A stretch of 64,000 nucleotides of DNA from Anaerolineae bacterium (GCA_022823165.1 JAJDXR010000053.1:48071-112070); one strand, 5' to 3'; counted from the stretch's first letter, positions 24,878 through 35,086 are shown. Made by a program: numbers and translations. The notes: generated by a model not told the origin, from the letters alone.

Positions 24878-24965
24878 CGGAGAGGACAGGATTCGAACCT
24901 GCGGTACCCTTAACAGGTACAACCGCTTAGCAGGCGGCCCCAATCAACCACTCTGGCACCTCTCC
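24878..24965 (-). tRNA. tRNA-Ser(GCT)
   Basis: 88 nt with a perfect 7 bp acceptor stem (GGAGAGG/CCTCTCC), the GGTTCGAATCC T-arm, a long class II variable arm (GTACCTGTTAAGGGTAC) and anticodon GCT in CTGCTAA. CCA is not encoded. Confidence 0.95.
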
Positions 24966-24997
24966 CATAGATTATGCAGCTGTTAAAGTGTTTAAGG

Positions 24998-25084
24998 CGG
25001 AGAGGACAGGATTCGAACCTGCGGTACGGAGGACCGTACAATGGTTTTCAAGACCATCGCCTTAAACCACTCGGCCACCTCTCC
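24998..25084 (-). tRNA. tRNA-Ser(TGA)
   Basis: 87 nt, same acceptor and T-arm as its neighbour, long variable arm (TGTACGGTCCTCCGTAC) and anticodon TGA in CTTGAAA. CCA is not encoded. It lies 32 bp upstream, in the sense of transcription, of tRNA-Ser(GCT); probably one transcript. Confidence 0.95.
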
Positions 25085-25212
25085 AAGGCTCAAGTGAGCC
25101 GCGATGCGCCGATTGTCATGCTAGCATAGCGCGACTGCCCTGTCAACGGCGGCCGAGTGGGCGAATGCGCTTTAAGGCGGACATCCGTCATTCCCAGGTC
25201 GCGGCATGGCTC

Positions 25213-25360
25213 ACTCAAAATATGAATTTCAAATGTGTGCGCAGGTGGGCGAGCCAAGGCTCGCCCCTACAACTTTCGACTTTATTTTGATTCCTGTAGG
25301 GGTCAGCCTTGGCTGACCCGTTGCTGTGGAATTTGCAGGACTTACTTGAATTTACTGAGA
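25213..25360 (+). repeat. Hairpin element copy C (5' end diverged)
   Basis: The left ~35 bases are diverged. The first hairpin (25247-25266) and second hairpin (25299-25319) are intact, and the right end ACTTACTT (25340-25347) is followed by the host flank TTTACTGAGAGCACAGAG. It occupies most of the gap between the tRNAs and the CPBP protease gene. No gene within it. Confidence 0.8.
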
Positions 25361-25469
25361 GCACAGAGAAATGCTATTTGTCGAAGCGCTGCGGCCTGGA
25401 TATAGCGCTTGTGGCGCGGCGGGCGCTGGACTACACTGCGGCGAGAATTGGGAAGAGAGGCAGCAAATT

Positions 25470-26420
25470 GTGGCTGGCGTCGCCCTGCTCTATGTACTCT
25501 TGCTAACGGCCGTCGCCAACATTGAGTCGGCGCGCAATGGCGAGACGCGTCTTTTGCGCGCGCTAGCGATTCCGCTGCCGGTCGCGCTGCTCATCTACAC
25601 ATTGAGTGTGGCAAGCGGCGGTGATCCGCTTCGCGCGGCCCCCGTGATCACGGGAATAGCTTCAATGCTGCTAATGCTCGCTCTGATTGGGACGGAGCGA
25701 CCCTGGCTATGGGTGGCGCGAATTATCAAGTCAGCCGGACGCTATGAGCGTATCGCCTTCGACGCGCAAAGGCGCGTTCACCGCTTGGCGGCTCTGTTGC
25801 TTATCTTTGCACTGGTAGCGCTGAGCCGGCAAGCACTGCGCGCCGAGCCGCAGGCTTTCACCGACGCTGCCGGCGCCGCGCCGCAATTGCTAGTCGGCGC
25901 GCTGCTGTATTTGGCTTTGGCGATACTGGGCGTGGGCTGGCTGACGCGCCGGGATTGGACGGCAGTATTGCGGCGGTTGGGATTGCGCTGGCCGCGTCCT
26001 GCGGATTGGATGGCCGGCGTCTCGGCAGGAATCGCGCTGTATCTGTTGGTCGCGCTGGCGCTGGCATTGTGGCAGGCTGTGGCCGAGCCCGGCGTCTTCA
26101 AGGCGCAGGCCAGCGGGGCGCGCGCGATTTTCGAGGCGCTGAGTTCCTCCCTGCTGGCAGGTGGATTGCTGGCGATGAGCGTCGCCGTCGGCGAAGAGGT
26201 CTTGTTCCGCGGCGCGCTGCAGCCGGTATTTGGACTGGCGATTTCGTCGCTGCTGTTTGTGGCGCTGCATACCCAGTATGCCTTCACGCCGGCGGCAGCG
26301 ATTCTGTTCGTAGTATCGCTGGGATTCGGGCTGCTGCGCGCGCGGGCGAGCACCACAGCTGCAATCATTGCGCATGCCGCCTACAATGCGATCCCATTCG
26401 CGCTGGCGGCTCTGCAATGA
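25470..26420 (+). CDS. CPBP family intramembrane metalloprotease
   Basis: 316 residues from a GTG at 25470, with AAGAGAGG nine bases upstream; the open frame begins 33 codons earlier inside the repeat and that part is not gene-like. About eight membrane segments. All three metal-binding motifs are intact: GEEVLFRG (Glu-Glu...Arg), LFVALHTQY (His) and IIAHAAYNA (His...Asn). The family cleaves proteins at membrane sites, such as CAAX-like or bacteriocin leaders. Substrate unknown. It contrasts with the degenerate CPBP protein at 13255-14007. It may be cotranscribed with rlmN 60 bp downstream. Confidence 0.85.
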   Translation: MAGVALLYVLLLTAVANIESARNGETRLLRALAIPLPVALLIYTLSVASGGDPLRAAPVITGIASMLLMLALIGTERPWLWVARIIKSAGRYERIAFDAQRRVHRLAALLLIFALVALSRQALRAEPQAFTDAAGAAPQLLVGALLYLALAILGVGWLTRRDWTAVLRRLGLRWPRPADWMAGVSAGIALYLLVALALALWQAVAEPGVFKAQASGARAIFEALSSSLLAGGLLAMSVAVGEEVLFRGALQPVFGLAISSLLFVALHTQYAFTPAAAILFVVSLGFGLLRARASTTAAIIAHAAYNAIPFALAALQ

Positions 26421-26480
26421 GGCCTCACCGAGCCTGTTACCAAGGCGATGATGGAGTGATGTTGGAGTGATGTGCAATCA

Positions 26481-27524
26481 ATGACCAACCTGTATGCGCT
26501 TGACGAAGCAGAATTGGCAGCCTACCTGGCGGCGCTTGACGAACGACCCTTCCGCGCCAAGCAGATTTGGCAATGGCTATACGAAAAGCGGGTCAGCAGT
26601 TTCGACGCGATGACTAACTTGCCGCGCGCCACAATTGCGAAGCTCAAGGAATCAGCGCGCTTGGGCGAGCTGGAAATGACAGCGCGTCAGCTAAGCAAGG
26701 ACGGCACGGAAAAACGCCTCTACCGCTTGCCCGACGGTCAACTGATTGAATCGGTGCTGATGCCCTACGACGACAAGCGGCGGACCGCCTGCATCTCATC
26801 ACAGGCGGGTTGCGCGCTGGGCTGTGTCTTTTGCGCCACCGGACAAATGGGCTTCGGGCGGCATTTGAGCGCTGCCGAGATCTTCGAGCAGGCGCTGATA
26901 TTCGCCCGCGATTTGGCGGCGCGCGGCGAGCGGCTAAGCAATGTCGTATTTATGGGCATGGGCGAGCCCTTCCACAATTACGAAGCCTCGCTGGAGGCGA
27001 TAGACCTGCTGATGAAGCGCTTGGGCATCGGCGCGCGGCACATCACCATCAGCACGGTGGGGCTGGTTCCGCAGATTCGCCGCTTCGCCGATGAAGGTTT
27101 GCAAGTCAAGCTGGCGGTGAGCCTGCACAAGACGGACGACAGCGAGCGGTCGGCGCTGATGCCGGTGAATCGCGTCTGGCCGATTGCCGAGCTCATGGAC
27201 GCCTGCCGCTACTATGTCGAGCGGACGCAGCGGCGGATCACCTTTGAGTGGGCGGCGATCGCGGGCGAGAACGATACAGTCGCGGAAGCGCGGCGACTGG
27301 GTCGATTGCTCGCCGGGCTGCACTGCCACGTCAATGTCATTCCGCTGAATCCGACCGGCGGGTACAAAGGCGGGCCGGCGCCCGCTCCTGATCTCAATCG
27401 CTTTCTGACGACGCTGCGGCAACACGGCGTACCGGCTACCGCGCGCCTGCGCCGCGGCATCGACATCGACGCCGGCTGCGGTCAGCTGAAAACAGCGGCG
27501 CATGACGCGGAGGCGATCCGCTAG
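26481..27524 (+). CDS. rlmN: 23S rRNA (adenine-C2)-methyltransferase RlmN
   Basis: 347 residues from the ATG at 26481; a GTG at 26472 is an alternative. The radical-SAM motif CALGCVFC gives cluster cysteines C111, C115 and C118. MGMGEPFHNYE and the C-terminal ARLRRGIDIDAGCGQL, with its methyl-carrying cysteine, are conserved. The enzyme methylates A2503 of 23S rRNA and A37 of some tRNAs. Length and motifs are standard for RlmN rather than Cfr. Confidence 0.95.
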   Translation: MTNLYALDEAELAAYLAALDERPFRAKQIWQWLYEKRVSSFDAMTNLPRATIAKLKESARLGELEMTARQLSKDGTEKRLYRLPDGQLIESVLMPYDDKRRTACISSQAGCALGCVFCATGQMGFGRHLSAAEIFEQALIFARDLAARGERLSNVVFMGMGEPFHNYEASLEAIDLLMKRLGIGARHITISTVGLVPQIRRFADEGLQVKLAVSLHKTDDSERSALMPVNRVWPIAELMDACRYYVERTQRRITFEWAAIAGENDTVAEARRLGRLLAGLHCHVNVIPLNPTGGYKGGPAPAPDLNRFLTTLRQHGVPATARLRRGIDIDAGCGQLKTAAHDAEAIR

Positions 27525-27635
27525 CTACCGCAATATTTCGAAATTCAGACGATCCTGCGCGCGGCAAGTTATTGCTATCGAGCGCCATAAACTGTAAGAT
27601 CATAATCGTTGACCACGCACAGTTCCGAATGCGGC

Positions 27636-28331
27636 ATGAACGAAAATGTCATAAAAATCGCGCCATCCATACTGGCGGCGGACTTTGGCCGTCTAGCCGA
27701 GCAAGTGGAAGCAGCGCAAGCCGCCGGCGCGGATTGGATACATATTGACATCATGGACGGGCGTTTCGTGCCCAATATCACCATGGGACCGCTGGTGGTG
27801 GAGGCGGTGGCCAAGGCGGCGTCGATTCCTCTGGATGTGCACTTGATGATCGTTGAGCCGGAGCGGTATATTCAGCGATTCGCCGATAGCGGCGCGAGCA
27901 GCATCAGCGTCCATGTCGAAGCCTGCCGGCATCTGCATCGCGCGCTCGGGCAAATCACCGAGGCCGGCTGCCGAGCCGGGGTCGCGCTGAATCCGCATAC
28001 GCCGGCGGCCGCAATCAGCGAGATCGTGGAGATGGTACAAATCATCAACGTGATGACAGTCAACCCCGGTTTCGGTGGGCAGCAATTCATAAAGAGTACG
28101 CTCTCGAAAATCCGCAGCTTACGCAAGCGGGTTAACCAGCTGGGCGCTGACATTCACATCGAGGTCGATGGCGGCGTCACCGGCGCTACCATCGGCGCGG
28201 CGCTGTCAGCGGGCGCTTCGGTAGCGATCGCCGGCACTTGCGTGTTCCAGCACGACAATGGTATTGCAGCCGGTATCGCTGAATTACGTCGGGCAGCGGC
28301 GAAAGCGGCACATGTCGAAGACAAGTATTGA
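27636..28331 (+). CDS. rpe: Ribulose-phosphate 3-epimerase
   Basis: 231 residues from the ATG at 27636. TIM-barrel motifs APSILAADFGRL, WIHIDIMDGRFVPNITMG (metal His/Asp), LDVHLMI, MTVNPGFGGQ and EVDGGV are those of Rpe. It interconverts ribulose-5-P and xylulose-5-P in the pentose phosphate pathway. It overlaps the following FakA-like gene by 20 bp, so they are coupled; the same rpe, DAK2 and recG neighbourhood occurs in other bacteria. Confidence 0.95.
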   Translation: MNENVIKIAPSILAADFGRLAEQVEAAQAAGADWIHIDIMDGRFVPNITMGPLVVEAVAKAASIPLDVHLMIVEPERYIQRFADSGASSISVHVEACRHLHRALGQITEAGCRAGVALNPHTPAAAISEIVEMVQIINVMTVNPGFGGQQFIKSTLSKIRSLRKRVNQLGADIHIEVDGGVTGATIGAALSAGASVAIAGTCVFQHDNGIAAGIAELRRAAAKAAHVEDKY

Positions 28332-29931
28332 TGGCCGCGCCTTGAAGCAGCTGCTTGGCGCCGGCGTCAAAGGCGTGGCGCAGAATGTCGAGCTCATCAA
28401 CGAGCTCAATGTCTTTCCGGTGCCCGATGGAGATACCGGCATCAATATGTTTCATACGCTGAATCGCGCTTGGGCTGAGCTCGACAGCGCCGCCGACGCC
28501 AAGGCGAGCGCGGTGGCCCAGCGTTTTGCCTATGGCGCCTTGATGGGCGCGCGCGGCAACAGCGGCACGATTTTGTCTCAGCTGCTGGCTGGCTTTGCCG
28601 AGGGCTTGGGAGATACGGAGCGGGTGACGGCGCCGCTGCTGCTCGCTGCCATTGATATGGCGGTGGAACGCGCCTACGCCGCCGTCTCTGAGCCGGTGGA
28701 GGGCACTGTGCTGACTGTGGCCCGCGAGGCGGCGCAAAGCCTGCATGGGGGATTGTCGATTGACGGAATGTTGCAGACCTTGCTGGCAAACGCGCAGGCT
28801 GCCCTCGAAGACAGTCCGAATCAATTGGCGATTTTGAAGGATGCCGGCGTAGTTGATGCCGGCGGCATGGGGCTGGTCTGCTTCTTGCAGGGCATTCAAG
28901 AGCATAGCTGCGGCGCGCCTGTGGAGCTGCGGATGCCAGCTCAGTCAAGCGCGGAAAAGTCCGCGCCAGCGGGCTCGCCGGTTGAAGCTTACGGCTACGA
29001 TGTGCAATTTATAATGCGGGGAGCAGCGCTAAATGTCGGCAAAATACGCAGCGATCTGGAGGAACTGGGCTGGTCCGTCATCGTGGCTGGCGAGGGGCGC
29101 ATGATCAAAGTGCATATCCATGTCGAGAACCCGGCCCTGCCCCTGGATTACGCGTTTAAGTCCGGCGCCGCGCTCGACGACATCGTGGTGGAAAACATGC
29201 AACTGCAGGCGGCTGCGGTCGCGCGGCAAAGGGGGCGGCAAGTCGCTGAGCCCAAGCCAGCGCCTGCCGCGGTGATCGCTGTTGTCGAGGGCGCCGGCAT
29301 GCGCGGCGTCTATCGCGACTTGAATTGCGCCCATATCATCGCCGGCGGCGCGGGCAAGAATCCCGCGACAGAAGATTTTATCAGCGCGATTGAGCAGTTG
29401 GACGCCGAGGCGATAATCATACTCCCCAACAACCGCAATATCGAATTGGCGGCGCGGCAAGCGGCCGACCTGGTAGAGGGGGAACGCGTCTCCATTGTAG
29501 CCACGCGCACGGTTGTGGAAGGGGTCAGCGCGATGATCGCCTTCGGCGACGCCGGCGACGGCCAGCTGTCGCCGGCGGAAATTGCGTCGGCCATGCGGGA
29601 AGCCGCGCGGTCGACAACTTCTTTGGAGATCACGCGCGCCACTCGCTCAACGACCCTGCAAGGTTTGGACATCCGCCAGGGCGATTATCTGGCCATCATC
29701 GACGGACGGATGAGCGCGGCCGCGGCCGATATCAAAAGCGCGCTGCTGGATGGCCTTAATATAGCCGGCGCTGAGGGCAAGGAGTTGGCCACGCTTTATT
29801 ATGGCGGCGGCTTGTCCCGGGCGGAGACCGAAGACTTAATCAAAGGATTGGCATTGAAGATTCCCAGCCTGGAATTTGAGCTGATATACGGCGGCCAAGC
29901 CCTGTATCCGCTGATTGTTAGCGTTGACTAA
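28312..29931 (+). CDS. fakA: DAK2 domain fatty acid kinase-like protein (YloV/FakA)
   Basis: 539 residues from the ATG at 28312 inside the end of rpe. The N-terminal ~200 are a DhaL-like ATP-binding domain with NVFPVPDGDTGINMFHT (Asp-Gly-Asp metal site), GARGNSGTILSQLLAGF and DAGGMGLVCF. The C-terminal half is the EDD/DegV-like middle and C-domain with TRSTTLQGLDI and FELIYGGQALYP. With FakB (DegV) proteins it phosphorylates exogenous fatty acids for lipid synthesis. Two DegV genes follow directly, supporting FakA rather than a dihydroxyacetone kinase. Confidence 0.9.
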   Translation: MSKTSIDGRALKQLLGAGVKGVAQNVELINELNVFPVPDGDTGINMFHTLNRAWAELDSAADAKASAVAQRFAYGALMGARGNSGTILSQLLAGFAEGLGDTERVTAPLLLAAIDMAVERAYAAVSEPVEGTVLTVAREAAQSLHGGLSIDGMLQTLLANAQAALEDSPNQLAILKDAGVVDAGGMGLVCFLQGIQEHSCGAPVELRMPAQSSAEKSAPAGSPVEAYGYDVQFIMRGAALNVGKIRSDLEELGWSVIVAGEGRMIKVHIHVENPALPLDYAFKSGAALDDIVVENMQLQAAAVARQRGRQVAEPKPAPAAVIAVVEGAGMRGVYRDLNCAHIIAGGAGKNPATEDFISAIEQLDAEAIIILPNNRNIELAARQAADLVEGERVSIVATRTVVEGVSAMIAFGDAGDGQLSPAEIASAMREAARSTTSLEITRATRSTTLQGLDIRQGDYLAIIDGRMSAAAADIKSALLDGLNIAGAEGKELATLYYGGGLSRAETEDLIKGLALKIPSLEFELIYGGQALYPLIVSVD

Positions 29932-30806
29932 TGCCAAGAATCCAAATTGTAACGGATAGTGGCGCGCGCTTTTCCAATCCGCGGCTGGTGCGACATTTTC
30001 CGGTGACGATACTGCCGAATATCATCGAGATCGGCGGCAAGCAATATCAGGAAGGCATCGACCTGGGCACGGAAGAAGCCTTTGCGCTTATGGCGCGGCA
30101 TGGCAGCCCGCCGAAGGTTAGGCCGCCATCGGAGAACGATTACGCCGAATTATTTACGCGCCTGTCCCATTTCTGCGACGCGGTGATCTCGGTGCATCCA
30201 TCACGCGAACTGTCAGAGAGTTGGCGGAACGGGCGCCTGGCCGCCCAGCAAGTCAACAGCGGCTGCGAGATTGCAGTGGTAGATTCGCAGAGTCTCTGCG
30301 CCGGCCAGGGTATGTTGATACGCGTCGCGGCGCGCGCCGCCCAGGAGCTGGGCAGCGCTGAAGACGTGATCCAGACGGTGCGCCAGGCGGTCAACCGCAT
30401 ATACTCCGTCTACTGCATCGGAGATGTCAGCTTTTTGCGCGCCAATGGCTTAATGAAGCCTTCGCATGCGATTCTGAGCAAGCATTTGGAAATCATGCCC
30501 TTCGTCAGCCTGGAAGACGGCCAGATCATCGTCATCGAAAAGATCCGCGGCCGCGCCGATGTCATTGAGCGCCTGGTCGAGTTTCTGGTGGAATTCACGG
30601 AGCTGGAAGACGCCGTCGTGCTGCAGGACCAGAAGCGGATCAGCGAAGAGACGCGTATCATGCAGGATCGGCTGGCGCTAGAATTCCCGGGGCAGCACTT
30701 CCCCTTTACGATGTACAGCGCGACCATGGCTTCATTATTGGGCCCGCGCGCCACCGGCGTTGCCGTGCTCGAGAAAGAGAGCGACGACCTGGACGATGAC
30801 TTCTAG
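29931..30806 (+). CDS. DegV family fatty acid-binding protein (FakB-like), first copy
   Basis: 291 residues; its ATG overlaps the fakA stop (TAATG). DegV motifs: IVTDSGARFS near the N-terminus, a VHPSRELSESWRN ligand loop around residue 85 and DSQSLCAGQGMLI around 122. Members bind a fatty acid and present it to FakA. This copy is more divergent than the next one, especially in the SxxSG-type ligand loop, so ligand preference may differ. It overlaps the second DegV gene by 11 bp. Confidence 0.88.
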   Translation: MPRIQIVTDSGARFSNPRLVRHFPVTILPNIIEIGGKQYQEGIDLGTEEAFALMARHGSPPKVRPPSENDYAELFTRLSHFCDAVISVHPSRELSESWRNGRLAAQQVNSGCEIAVVDSQSLCAGQGMLIRVAARAAQELGSAEDVIQTVRQAVNRIYSVYCIGDVSFLRANGLMKPSHAILSKHLEIMPFVSLEDGQIIVIEKIRGRADVIERLVEFLVEFTELEDAVVLQDQKRISEETRIMQDRLALEFPGQHFPFTMYSATMASLLGPRATGVAVLEKESDDLDDDF

Positions 30807-31653
30807 TCGGATTCGGATAGCCGCGGACAGCGTCTGCGATTTGCCGGCGGACATAGCCGCCGCGCTCAGCGTGAGCATTATCCCGACCTATGTCAATATC
30901 GGCGGGGAGAGCATCGCCGACGACGGCGTCGGCTTGGATCGGGAAAGATACTATCGCGATCTGCCGACGCTGACGACGATGCCGACGACCGCGGCCCCGT
31001 CCCCCGGCGACGCCGCGGATTTCTATCGGCGGATTCTGGACGACGGCGCCGAGCATATCGTCTCGCTGCATGTGCCGGAGAAACTCAGCGGCGTCTTAAA
31101 CGCCATGCGCCTGGGCGCGGAAGCGGTCGGCCGGGACAAAATTACGCTGGTTGACAGCTTGCAGCTGACATTTGGCATCGGCTTGCAAGTCTGGGCGGCG
31201 GCTGAGCTGGCGCAAGCGGGCGCCGGGCTGGACGCTATCCTCGAGGGCATTGAACGCGTTCGCAGCCATTGCGGGGTCTACGCCATTATCAACACGATGG
31301 AATATCTGCGGCGCAGCGGGCGCGTCAACTCGCTGGTCGCCAGCCTGGGCGGGCTGCTGCGGATCAAGCCGATAATCCGGGTTGACCAGGGCGAGATTGA
31401 GTCGATCGGACGCTTGCGCACCTGGTCGCGGGCTGAGCAGCGCCTGCGGGAGCTGACCCTGGCGCAAGCGCCCCTGGATCGGCTGGCGGTGCTGCACATC
31501 GCCAATCGCGCCGGCGCCGAGCGCTTTCTGGAATCCATTCACGAAATCGCGCCATCTGATACACTTGTCATTGAAACGACGCCGACCCTGGGTACGCATA
31601 TTGGGCCCGGTTCAATTGGCGTGGCGACACTGAACCGCGACTGGAGGCGATGA
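30796..31653 (+). CDS. DegV family fatty acid-binding protein (FakB-like), second copy
   Basis: 285 residues from the ATG at 30796, within the end of the first copy. Motifs: IAADSVCDLP, PTYVNIGGE, a PTTAAPSPGD loop, SLHVPEKLSGVLNAM and LRIKPII, as in FakB. Paired with the preceding copy and fakA, it completes a fatty-acid-kinase-like trio. Firmicutes carry FakB1 and FakB2 with different acyl preferences, and the same division is plausible here. Followed 3 bp later by recG. Confidence 0.9.
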   Translation: MTSSRIRIAADSVCDLPADIAAALSVSIIPTYVNIGGESIADDGVGLDRERYYRDLPTLTTMPTTAAPSPGDAADFYRRILDDGAEHIVSLHVPEKLSGVLNAMRLGAEAVGRDKITLVDSLQLTFGIGLQVWAAAELAQAGAGLDAILEGIERVRSHCGVYAIINTMEYLRRSGRVNSLVASLGGLLRIKPIIRVDQGEIESIGRLRTWSRAEQRLRELTLAQAPLDRLAVLHIANRAGAERFLESIHEIAPSDTLVIETTPTLGTHIGPGSIGVATLNRDWRR

Positions 31654-31656
31654 TCC

Positions 31657-34332
31657 ATGCCATCTGCATTGGAAACATTGGTCAAGATCCTCAAGCTGGA
31701 GCGCGAACAAGGCGGCAAGAATACAGCAGTGGTGGGCGGTTTGAGCGCCTACGCCAGCAGTTGGCAGCCGCAAGCGCGAGAGCAGGCGCGGCGCGCGCAT
31801 CATCATATTCTGATTGACGAAATCGTCGACTCGCTGGCTGAATATGACCAATTTAACAGCGACAATGAACGAATCGACAAGATCAACTATCTGCTGAATC
31901 GCGTGACGGACCGGCAGAAGGCGCCCCCGGCTTACCAGAAGCGGCTGGCTGAGTGGGAAAAGAAGTTGGGACCACGCAAGGATCGGCCGTCAAAACAGAG
32001 CCGCGGCCGCTCAGCGCGTGAGCGCGTGGACCGACGGCCGGCCCGTCAACAGGGCGGCGGCCAGAAGCGCCGTTTCCACGCCTACGACAACGCCTCGTAT
32101 GATGAAGACTTCACACGGGGGCCCAGCCAGCGCAAACTTGACATCCCGCCGATGCCCAGTTTGAATCGCCCGCCGCGGCAGCCCCGCGCCCAACGCGGCC
32201 TAGAAGAACAACTGGCGCTGTATCGTGAGTTGGAAGCGCCGACCACTGACATTAGAGGCATCGGCAACAAGTATGCCGAGCTGCTGCAGCAACTGGATCT
32301 CCACAGTGTGCGAGATTTGCTTTACAACTTTCCACGCGATTTTGTGGATTATACCCGGCTGACCTGTATCAAAGACCTGGAGGCCGGGCAGACCGCCAAT
32401 GTCATCGCTACCGTTGAGCGCGCAAGCACCGCGATCAGCGCCGGCGGGCGCATGGATTTGATCGTTACGATCTCCGATGACACGGCCAGAATGTCCATAC
32501 GTTTCTTCAGCCAGCCCTTTCTGTCGCAGAAGATCAAGCGTGGCATGCACTTGCTGCTGCGAGGAAAAGTGAGTGATTTCCAGAGCATGGCCAATCCCGA
32601 ATGGGAAGAGCTGGATCTCGACAATCTGCGCAAGATTGGCATCGTGCCGGTCTATCGCATGACCAAAGGGCTGCGCCCGCGCATGCTGCGCCGCACGATG
32701 AAGACGCTGCTGAGCGAGTGGGAGCGCAAAATACCGGATCCCATTCCCCTGTCGGTGCTGGAGCGAAGCGACCTGGCGGATCTGGGCTGGGCGCTGAAGC
32801 AGGCGCATTTCCCCGATGGCGACGATCACCGCTGCCACGCGCAGCGGCGTCTGGCTTTTGATCATCTGCTGATGCTGCAACTGGCGCTCTTGCGCAAACG
32901 CCGTCAATGGCAGTCGACGCCGGGGCAAGAGCTGACGGAAGACGACGACATCATCAGGCGCTTCGTGGCCGAGGTCTTCCCCTTTGAGATGACCGAGGGG
33001 CAGACGACAGCCATACAAGCGATTCAGCGGGATTTCGCCTCGGGGACGCCAATGAACCGGCTGATCCAGGGCGATGTGGGCTCAGGCAAGACGGCTGTGG
33101 CCACTGTAGCCATGGCGATCGCATTTTCCAATCACAAGCAGTCGGCTTTGATGGCGCCGACGGGAATCCTGGCGGAGCAGCATTACCGCTCGCTGAACGA
33201 GACCTTCGCCAGGATGAGCGGACCGGACAAACCCAACATCGCGCTCTTGACCAGCGCGCTGACGGCGGAGGAGCGCGAGGCCCTCTACCGCGACATAGCC
33301 GACGGCGCCGTTGACATGGTTGTGGGAACGCATGCGCTGATCCAAAGCGGCGTCGAGTTTGAGGACCTCGCTTTAGCCGTCATCGACGAACAGCAGCGTT
33401 TTGGGGTGGCGCAGCGGTCGCTGCTGCGCGGCAAAGGCGGCAATCCTCACCTGTTGATAATGACGGCGACGCCTTTGCCGCGTACGTTGGCGCTCACCTA
33501 TCACGCCGATCTTGATCTTTCCATCATTGCCGACAAGCCGGCCGGCCGCCGTGAGATTATTACGAAAGTCATTGATGCGGCAGCGCGCGAACGACTGAAC
33601 GGATTTGTGATCAGGGAATTGGAGCAGGGACGGCAAGCGTTTTTCGTCCATCCTCTGGTGGAGAAGTCCCAGGCGCTGGATACGGCCTCGGCAACGGAGG
33701 CTTTCGAAGAGCTGAGCCAGGTCTTCTATCAGTATCGCGTGTGCCTCTTGCATGGACGTTTGAGCGCTGTCGAAAAAGACGAGCTGATGGCGGACTTCGC
33801 TGCGCAAAAATATGAGGTGATGGTGACGACCACGGTGGCTGAAGTTGGCGTGGATGTGCCGAATGCCAGCGTCATCGTGATTGACGGCGCCAATCGCTTT
33901 GGATTGTCGCAGCTGCATCAACTGCGCGGCCGCGTTGGACGCGGCGAACATCAGTCCTATTGTTTCTTGCTGCCGGACAGTTCAGCGGAAATCAGCATTG
34001 ACCGGATACGCGCAAGCCAAGCCGGAGACCTTGACAGGCAAGCGCTGACCATCGCCGAGCAGCGGCTGTCAGCTCTGGAGGAATCCAATGACGGCTTCTA
34101 TCTGGCCGATCGCGATTGGCAATTACGCGGAGCGGGTGAATTATTGGGTACGCGGCAAAGCGGCCACCTGGATTTTGACATGTTGGACCCGGGCAATGCT
34201 GAGCTGATCAAAGAGGCGCAGTTTGAAGCGCGGACGCTGGTCGAAGAGGACCCCGATTTGCGGCTGCCCGAGCATCAGTTGTTGGCGGCTTTCGTCAACC
34301 AGCTCTACCCGGCCGACAGCGAGATGAGCTAG
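31657..34332 (+). CDS. recG: ATP-dependent DNA helicase RecG with N-terminal extension
   Basis: 891 residues, about 200 longer than E. coli RecG. ATG follows CTGGAGGCGATGATCC. Residues 1-190 are an extra helical then basic, Arg/Pro/Gln-rich region ([20 protein letters not shown]), a feature seen in some phyla. The wedge/OB domain starts near 190 ([15 protein letters not shown]). The motor has Walker A GDVGSGKT (K478), an Asp-Glu-Gln-Gln box (DEQQRFGV, where DEQH is usual), [12 protein letters not shown] and the TRG region [12 protein letters not shown]. It regresses stalled replication forks. Confidence 0.93.
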   Translation: MPSALETLVKILKLEREQGGKNTAVVGGLSAYASSWQPQAREQARRAHHHILIDEIVDSLAEYDQFNSDNERIDKINYLLNRVTDRQKAPPAYQKRLAEWEKKLGPRKDRPSKQSRGRSARERVDRRPARQQGGGQKRRFHAYDNASYDEDFTRGPSQRKLDIPPMPSLNRPPRQPRAQRGLEEQLALYRELEAPTTDIRGIGNKYAELLQQLDLHSVRDLLYNFPRDFVDYTRLTCIKDLEAGQTANVIATVERASTAISAGGRMDLIVTISDDTARMSIRFFSQPFLSQKIKRGMHLLLRGKVSDFQSMANPEWEELDLDNLRKIGIVPVYRMTKGLRPRMLRRTMKTLLSEWERKIPDPIPLSVLERSDLADLGWALKQAHFPDGDDHRCHAQRRLAFDHLLMLQLALLRKRRQWQSTPGQELTEDDDIIRRFVAEVFPFEMTEGQTTAIQAIQRDFASGTPMNRLIQGDVGSGKTAVATVAMAIAFSNHKQSALMAPTGILAEQHYRSLNETFARMSGPDKPNIALLTSALTAEEREALYRDIADGAVDMVVGTHALIQSGVEFEDLALAVIDEQQRFGVAQRSLLRGKGGNPHLLIMTATPLPRTLALTYHADLDLSIIADKPAGRREIITKVIDAAARERLNGFVIRELEQGRQAFFVHPLVEKSQALDTASATEAFEELSQVFYQYRVCLLHGRLSAVEKDELMADFAAQKYEVMVTTTVAEVGVDVPNASVIVIDGANRFGLSQLHQLRGRVGRGEHQSYCFLLPDSSAEISIDRIRASQAGDLDRQALTIAEQRLSALEESNDGFYLADRDWQLRGAGELLGTRQSGHLDFDMLDPGNAELIKEAQFEARTLVEEDPDLRLPEHQLLAAFVNQLYPADSEMS

Positions 34333-34397
34333 GCTCGCAGCTGGCGCCCCCGAGAACTCAGCGCAGAGCCGCCCCGCCGACTGCGGCAAACAGCTTG

Positions 34398-34411
34398 ATT
34401 TGCCGGCAAAT
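34398..34411. promoter_or_regulatory. 14 bp perfect palindrome upstream of coaD
   Basis: ATTTGCCGGCAAAT, between recG and coaD. It could be a protein binding site; there is no direct evidence for which. Confidence 0.25.
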
Positions 34412-34554
34412 TCAAATCTGCCAGCCTATCGGTTGGCGCGAATTTCCCAGCACTACTACAATGCGCTGGTACGTGGGAGAAACTCTGGTCGGATTTATGG
34501 TGAATGTCAGCGTGGCTGTTTGTGTCGAAAAAGGCGATTTAGGCGTATTTTCAA

Positions 34555-35046
34555 ATGACAGGACGAGGAATTGCGCTTTATCCGGCGTCGCTGGACCCGA
34601 TACATTATGGACATATTAATGTCGCGCTGCGCGCCTCGCGTTTCTTTGAAAAGCTCGTCATTGGGATTTACGCTAATCCCGACAAGAAAGCCGTTTTGTT
34701 CGACATTGATGAACGTGTTGAATTGGCTGGCGAAGTCTTCAAGAAATACCCGTCGATTTCAGTGGCGAAATATAACGCTCTTACAGTACAATATGCGGAG
34801 TCAGTAGGAGCAATAGCCTTAATCAGGGGCTTGAGAGTATTCGGTGATTTTGAGTTTGAGTTTCGTATGGGAATGGCAAACAAGAAGCTGGCGCCGCAGT
34901 TGGAAACCATCATGATATTTTCTGACGAGCAATACATGCATATAAGCTCAAGCACAATTCGCGAGATCGCGCAGCTGGGCGGAGATGTAAGTTCGATGGT
35001 CCCGCCCATCATATCGGAAGCGTTAAGGAATAAGTTTAGTAAGTAG
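34555..35046 (+). CDS. coaD: Pantetheine-phosphate adenylyltransferase
   Basis: 163 residues. The nucleotidyltransferase motif YPASLDPIHYGH (residues 9-20; usually YPGSFDPxTxGH) supplies the TxGH-type histidine, and ISSSTIREIAQLGGDV is the second signature. RGLRVFGDFEFEFRMGMANK is the substrate region. It adds AMP to 4'-phosphopantetheine in coenzyme A synthesis. The variant first motif (Ala-Ser-Leu for Gly-Ser-Phe, Ile-His-Tyr for usual Thr-Xaa-Gly) is unusual but retains the GH pair. Cotranscribed with the coiled-coil gene 40 bp downstream. Confidence 0.9.
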   Translation: MTGRGIALYPASLDPIHYGHINVALRASRFFEKLVIGIYANPDKKAVLFDIDERVELAGEVFKKYPSISVAKYNALTVQYAESVGAIALIRGLRVFGDFEFEFRMGMANKKLAPQLETIMIFSDEQYMHISSSTIREIAQLGGDVSSMVPPIISEALRNKFSK

Positions 35047-35086
35047 ATTCGTAAGCACTGACACTGTCTCTCACGGGGAGGGGGCG

